Position numbers and translations under genes: made by a program. A model generated the notes under the pieces. The model searched no databases. It had not been told where the DNA came from and saw only the letters and a program-made list of their open reading frames with translations. Shown here in pieces: positions 59,094 through 64,000 of a stretch of 64,000 nucleotides of DNA; the stretch's first letter is position 1; every line of letters begins with the position of its first letter. Source of the DNA: Microthyrium microscopicum (taxonomy: Eukaryota > Ascomycota > Dothideomycetes > Microthyriales > Microthyriaceae); NCBI GenBank assembly GCA_010405405.1, contig MU004241.1:372001-436000 (forward strand), given 5' to 3'.

Positions 59094-59491
59094 GACTTCT
59101 GTTCACACAGAGACTTGCTGTACAACTACATAGATGGGATGGTTACATTGCACACTATAGGCAGACATACCAGGTAATACTTCGTATAATAGATAAACAT
59201 TCTCGTATAGCATTGAAAAGACAGCTATTGACACCACCCAAAGTCCGATACAGCAACATCATTATATCAGCCTTGCATATGCTCGTTCAGCCTCGTGCAT
59301 TGGCACCCGAGACAATGCCACGAAGTCAACAGATCATACATCACTAGCGGGGCACAAACCTCCTGAATGACCTTCTGAACATTTAACGCAATTGCCCCTC
59401 CATACAATTCCCCACAGGCTGCTTTTAATCTCCTAGTTACCTCTTCAGTATTTAAACCTCCGCGCCATCCCCTGAAGCTAAGAGCATTCAA
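59094..59491. other. Intergenic, Sac1 to GH36
   Basis: About 400 bp holding the 3' UTR of Sac1 and the promoter of the next gene. Nothing specific recognised. Confidence 0.5.
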
Positions 59492-62320
59492 ATGGCAACC
59501 GCCCTCGAAGCCGCAAAGAAAGCCGCCAACGCAGCTCAAATCGGCGTCAAACATCCAGACCGCTTTCCTACCTGGCCAGACATAAAACATTTCTTCAAAT
59601 CTTCTTCGACCGACAAGATGCTTGCGAGAGTTCTTTGCCATCCGCTGTTGGGACAGCCGACGCTTAGTCCGCCTGGGGAGGTATCGGTTACGTTCCATGT
59701 GGTGTTGGAGGTTGATCAGGGGTCGGACAAGAGCTGGGAGGTACAACTTTGGCACGACCATGGAAATGATTGGGCGGGAGAGGATTTTGAGATGGCTGAG
59801 GAAAGTGATGTTGTAAGTTGTGTTGTCAATTGATTGGATGAAGCTGATGGGATGTAGTTGAGTATTGGAGATATTAGCAAGAAGCTTAGCAGCATGCCTA
59901 AGAAGTTGTGTTTCTCGCTGAAGCTTGATCGACCAACGGAAGCTGGGAAGACGGAGACGAAGTTTACGGTTCGCTTCAGGAATTCACCCAAGGCGGAGTG
60001 GAAATGGGCCAATGATCAGTTGGCTGTTTCTGATGGTAGTGTCTACTGGCAGCCAGTGACGGTACCAAAACACGACATCGGGTATTATCTTACCAAGCAG
60101 GATCCTGCTATCGAAGCTGAACAGATGGCTGCCCAAACGCCGGATACCCTCCTCTGGTCTCTTACTGCACCTGTCGACGCGGCGCAAGGCGATGTCTCGA
60201 CGATTTCTCAGTACAGATTTGGACTGGCTACCAACTTCACTCGATGGTTCGCTACGACGAGGTTGATGACTACTTGGTTTCGACCCAGACATGGAAAGCA
60301 CAAGTTCTTTACTGATAACCAGGATGCTGTCTGCATTGCCTTTCTTCGCAATGACGGGCTCAGTGTTGTTGTGCTTGGCCTCAGCGGAATCGATGATACT
60401 GGTGCTCTGTTCACATACGATGCTGATGGATACGTTGTGCTCAAAGCTCGAAATGATGGTACCCAAGCAGCTCATGCCAAGGTTCTGGTCTCAGTCGCTC
60501 CAACTTTCGAGCTTGCGAATGCAGCGGTCATGTATGAAGCTCGCAGCCTGTCACGCGCAGCTCAGACTGATGTCATGGCTTTGGAGCAACAGATTCAGGG
60601 CATGAATCTCAAGGACGTTGATGCTCAGTGGCTGGAGGAGTGGTATGACGGATTTGGGTTCTGCACTTGGAATGCTCTGGGTCAGAATTTGACAGAGCAA
60701 AAGATTCTTGATACACTGGATGAGTTCAAGAAGGACAAGATTGACATCACCACTCTGATCATTGACGACAATTGGCAGTCTTTGGACAATGAGGGTCAAG
60801 ATCAAGGTCGGAAGGGCATGACTCGATTCGAGGCAGACGCAACAGCATTTCCCAGCGGCATGAAAGGTCTAATCACCAAGATCAAAACCCAACATCCACA
60901 CATCAAGAGAGTAGCCGTATGGCACACCATGCTAGGATACTGGGGAGCCATCTCTCCAACAGGCGAATTAGCAAAAACCTACAAAACCATCAAAGCACTA
61001 AACAACAGCGGCTGGGAATGGACTTGTATCGCCCCGGAAGACATCGACCGCTTCTACAACGATTTCTACAAGTAAGCTCCTTTCCCCCATCCAGGTTCAC
61101 GACCTACTAACGAATCCCCCAGATTTCTCCAGTCCTGCAACGTAGACGGCGTAAAAACCGACTCCCAAAACTCCCTCGACGACCTCCAACACGCCCCCGA
61201 CCGCCGCACAATGCAAAAGTCCTACCAAGACGCCTGGATCCTCGCCGGCCTACGCTACCTCGGAGCCCGGCAAATCGGCTGCGGATCCCAAGTACCCGCC
61301 ATAGTATTCCACTCGATGATCAACACATCCACACCACGCATCGTCGTCCGCAACAGCGATGATTTCTTTCCCGACAACGATGGGAGTCATCCGTGGCATA
61401 TCTTTGCGAATGCGCACAATGCGTTGATGATGCAGCATTTGCATATTTTGCCGGATTGGGATATGTTTCAGACGGATCATAAGTGGGCTGCCTACCATGC
61501 TGCGGCAAGATGTGTGAGTGGGGGGCCAATTTATATTACTGATGCGCCGGGGAAACATGATAAGGATCTGATTGGTCAGATGACGGCGCAGACGACGAGG
61601 GGAACGACGGTGATTTTGAGGACGGAGAGGTTGGGGAAGGCTAGTCAGGCGTATATTGCGTACGAAGAGCCGAAGTTGTTGAAGATTGATACGTATAATG
61701 GTATGGCGCGCACAGGGACTGGCGTTTTGGGTGTGTTCAATGTGAGTCAGGCGGCGTTGAGTGAACTTGTTGGGTTGGTGGACTTTCCGGGCTCGGAGGA
61801 GGGTGAGTATGTGGTGCGGTCTCATACGCTTGAGCGGACCAGTTTGCCGATGCGGAGAGGTGAGAAGCATGCTTTTGTGCATGCTGAATTGGATGTGGGC
61901 GGGTATGATATACTCACGGCGTATCCGCTCAAAGACTTGAGTGCAAGTTGTGGAAAGATACAGGTTGCGAACTTGGGCTTGGTAGGCAAGATGAGTGGAG
62001 CCGCGGCCATCATCTCCAGTTCGCTATACTTTGAGGACGAGAGGGCGAAGGTTCCCTCCGAGTTGGCGAAGAGGGCAAGAGTATGGACGAGCTTGAAGGC
62101 ACTGGGGACTTGGGGAGTGTGGATTGATAGGTTGCCAGAGTTATCGGTGGAGGATGACTTGATGGCGATGATGTTGGGCAAGCCGATTCCGTTGCATTTG
62201 GCAAAGATCTCAGAGACGGATGAGCGTGTGTTGGAGATTGATTTGGCAAAGGCCTGGAAGGATGGCGACTATGAGAGCAGCTGGTCAAATGAGGTTGCTG
62301 TTGAGTTATTTATACGATAG
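59492..62320 (+). CDS. GH36 raffinose synthase / Sip1-type alpha-galactosidase
   Basis: Three exons: 59492-59812, 59858-61071, 61123-62320; in frame, 910 aa. The catalytic barrel is clear: GFGFCTWNALGQNLTE, LIIDDNWQSLDNEG, VAVWHTMLGYWGAIS, then VDGVKTDSQN with the probable nucleophile Asp525, and RNSDDFFP (Asp591/592) with the likely acid/base. HPWHIFANAHNALMMQHLHILPDWDMFQ and HAAARCVSGGPIYITDAPGKHD are typical of seed-imbibition/raffinose-synthase-like proteins. No signal peptide, so intracellular. Fungal members are usually alpha-galactosidases rather than true raffinose synthases, but the sequence does not decide this. The third exon contains stretches with strong third-position shifts (C-rich before 61340, G-rich after 61390). 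Confidence 0.9.
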
Positions 62321-62639
62321 ATCGGTTGGTTCTGGAGCTTGGAGTTTTCACTTATCTAGAATAGTGGTAGTAACAACGGTATAACTTGTCACATGGCTTA
62401 GGATCCAGTTCACCAATTTTACACAAGTTTTTATTACTAGGGGTGTATAATTCCTCAAGTTCGATGGGTTTTTGAGCATCAAACTCGTCTTTGTAGGCGA
62501 TGAACAAACTTGAGAGCTCAACTAAATGTCTTCCATAAGTCATAGTATGGTTAATGACTCCTGTTTGCTACAGGACTAATTTGCCCCGTGGCAAATCACT
62601 GAAGTCCTCTTCAACATCCCAATACCAATCATCATCAGA
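62321..62639. other. Convergent 3' region, GH36 / BTB-like gene
   Basis: About 320 bp. A 63-codon minus-strand frame (62352-62543) is present but has no domain. Part of the acidic continuation of the BTB-like gene (62568-62639) reads through here after a stop. Confidence 0.45.
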
Positions 62640-63920
62640 TCAGTCTGTCACTGGACGGTAGTCTTCTTCACCTTCAGCAATGTCCAAGAATCGCGGGCTC
62701 TGAAGGAGTTCCGTGATTCTTGCATTGATCAAAAGGTATGCCATCTTAGCTTTCTGAGAGAGCTCTCCTGACTTGCTTTCGTCCATCTCTTCCCAGTGAG
62801 CTTTGTTATAGTCTGCCTGTGCGGAGCGATCTCAGTGGTAATGAATTCCCAAAAGCTGAAAAGCCAGGCCTGAACCACGCTTGTTTCGTGGACGCAGGAA
62901 TTTCACGCCGTACTTGTATTCATTCAAATGGTGAAATCGATGCTGGATAGGGAATATATTGCCCTCTAGCCCCTTCTCGTCGAATATTTGCCGCGCCTCG
63001 TCCTGGATGTAGGCCAAAGCGTGCCACATTGCGGTTTCCATAACTTTAGGTTTTGTTACATAGCTTTCCCGGGTTGAATGTTTGAGGATTGTGCCAATGT
63101 TATCCTTCGCCGACCATAGCAGTGCAATGGCAAAATCTTTCAGATGGTTTTTATCACCTAGAGACCATGCAGCCGCAAATAGCCATGCGAATGTATCAAA
63201 GTCATTGGTCACCCAATATGGATCTTCCATTGCTCTCAAAGGCAGTGAGAGCATCCCAGCATTCGGAGCTGAATCGGGAAGTGCAAGACCGTAAAATAAC
63301 TGCGTATGGAGGTCGTTGCTGTATAGATTCAGCCACTGGACGATATCATCGAACAACAATTGCAGCTGTCCGGAACGTTGGAGACTTGGAAGCGCTATGT
63401 AGTAGTCCGCTAGCTCGACGACTTCGAAAAGTAGCTGCCCGGTAATTCGGAAATGTTGGCACTTTAGGTCGACATAGCCATGCAGTATTTGCATGAACAG
63501 AATTAGCGCGTCGAAGGGAACATCTAGACAGCTGATAACCGGCATAGTAGTGAGTAGTGGAACGGGAAGTGCTGGGTCTACTTCTGCTGCCGAAACAACT
63601 TGGGCTGGTTTCCATCTTTTGGCCACTCCGCCGTCTAGATAGCGACGGAAGTATTCAGAGGTGCGCTTCAGAACTTTCGAATCCACTAAAAGCATTGGGG
63701 GAATCTGAATTGGCCCCTGTGTCTCTGGTTTCTCTGATGTTTGTGTTACCCCTGATGTGTCTGTTGTTTCTGATAAATGTGATATGGCCGATGTGTCTGA
63801 CGTATCTGACTCCCATATGAAGAGACCTTCCAGCAGGCAATCCATATTGAGTAGGAGGATCACATCTCCACCAGTGTCCCGGGGTATCGTGTAGGCTTGG
63901 CTAACACGAATTTCCGACAT
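62640..63920 (-). CDS. BTB/POZ-like domain protein
   Basis: Minus-strand gene starting at the ATG at 63920 (MSEIRVSQAYTIPRDTGGD); upstream the frame continues only through a TTG. The main exon alone would end at 62832 (362 aa). I favour an intron (donor after 62876, acceptor before 62812), joining ...RPRNKR to DYNKAHWEEMDESKSGEL and ending at TGA 62640-62642, but this is inferred. The N-terminal half fits a BTB-like fold: GDVILLLNMD, then MLLVDSKVLKRTSEYFRRYL, with an inserted Ser/Thr/Asp/Glu-rich repeat (SDTSDTS, SETTDTSGV). The rest is helical (LFEVVELADYYIALPSLQ). BTB proteins often act as Cullin-3 adaptors or multimerise; no partner domain is visible here. Confidence 0.6.
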
Positions 63921-64000
63921 TTTGGAAGAACTAGATGCGAGGCAAGTGTGACGAGAATGAGGGGTTTGAGTAGCAAGATTTGTCAAGTTTTGCTGCCTTC

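Noticed and set aside
61250-61882. 210-codon minus-strand frame inside the GH36 gene
   Set aside because: Shadow of the GH36 third exon, which carries the catalytic motifs on the plus strand.
1-64000. tRNA, rRNA or CRISPR features
   Set aside because: I looked for tRNA-like B-box/arm patterns, rRNA-like stretches and regularly spaced direct repeats and saw none that I could support by eye.

Overview
The window reads as a chromosome segment of a filamentous ascomycete (Pezizomycotina). The evidence is short spliceosomal introns, mostly 45-70 bp with GT-AG ends and CTAAC/CTGAC-like branch sites, a non-reducing polyketide synthase, typical fungal housekeeping genes, and two long repeats eroded by C-to-T/G-to-A changes of the repeat-induced point mutation (RIP) type. 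I cannot name the genus. All gene models below are my own joins of exons and have no transcript support.

Layout. (1) 0-11.1 kb: a secondary-metabolite locus with an eight-exon FAD monooxygenase (19-1740) and a ten-exon NR-PKS (4363-11069; SAT-KS-MAT-PT-ACP-ACP-TE, about 2083 aa). All core PKS motifs are present. (2) 12.6-32.75 kb: two tandemly oriented, independently inserted Ty3/Gypsy-type LTR retrotransposons of about 9.54 and 9.60 kb. Each has 152-bp LTRs and an exact 5-bp target-site duplication (gtgag; tgtag). They are about four-fifths A/T and full of stops, and are separated by about 0.96 kb of normal host DNA. Relics of a Gag zinc knuckle, protease, RT and RNase H are readable on the + strand. 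A long antisense reading frame lies between pol and the 3' LTR in both copies. (3) 33.0-34.5 kb: a seven-exon SAM-dependent methyltransferase directly beside the second element. Removing the two elements would leave only about 2.8 kb between PKS and methyltransferase, so the metabolite locus was probably split by transposons.

(4) 35-43.5 kb: an MBL-fold-like protein (-), a Ser/Thr-rich secreted protein, a secreted SURNod19-type protein and a COX20-like assembly factor. (5) 44-49 kb: two tandem paralogous F-box-like proteins and a fungal protein of unknown function (-). (6) 50-62.3 kb: a compact housekeeping block with a UBP2-like deubiquitinase, a Rab5 GTPase (-), a Sac1 phosphoinositide phosphatase and a GH36 raffinose synthase/Sip1-type protein. 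(7) 62.6-63.9 kb: a BTB-like protein (-) whose 3' end may contain an extra intron and exon.

How they fit together: FAD monooxygenase, PKS and probably the methyltransferase would make, oxidise and methylate an aromatic polyketide. Rab5 and Sac1 belong to endomembrane and phosphoinositide traffic. The other genes look functionally unrelated to each other.
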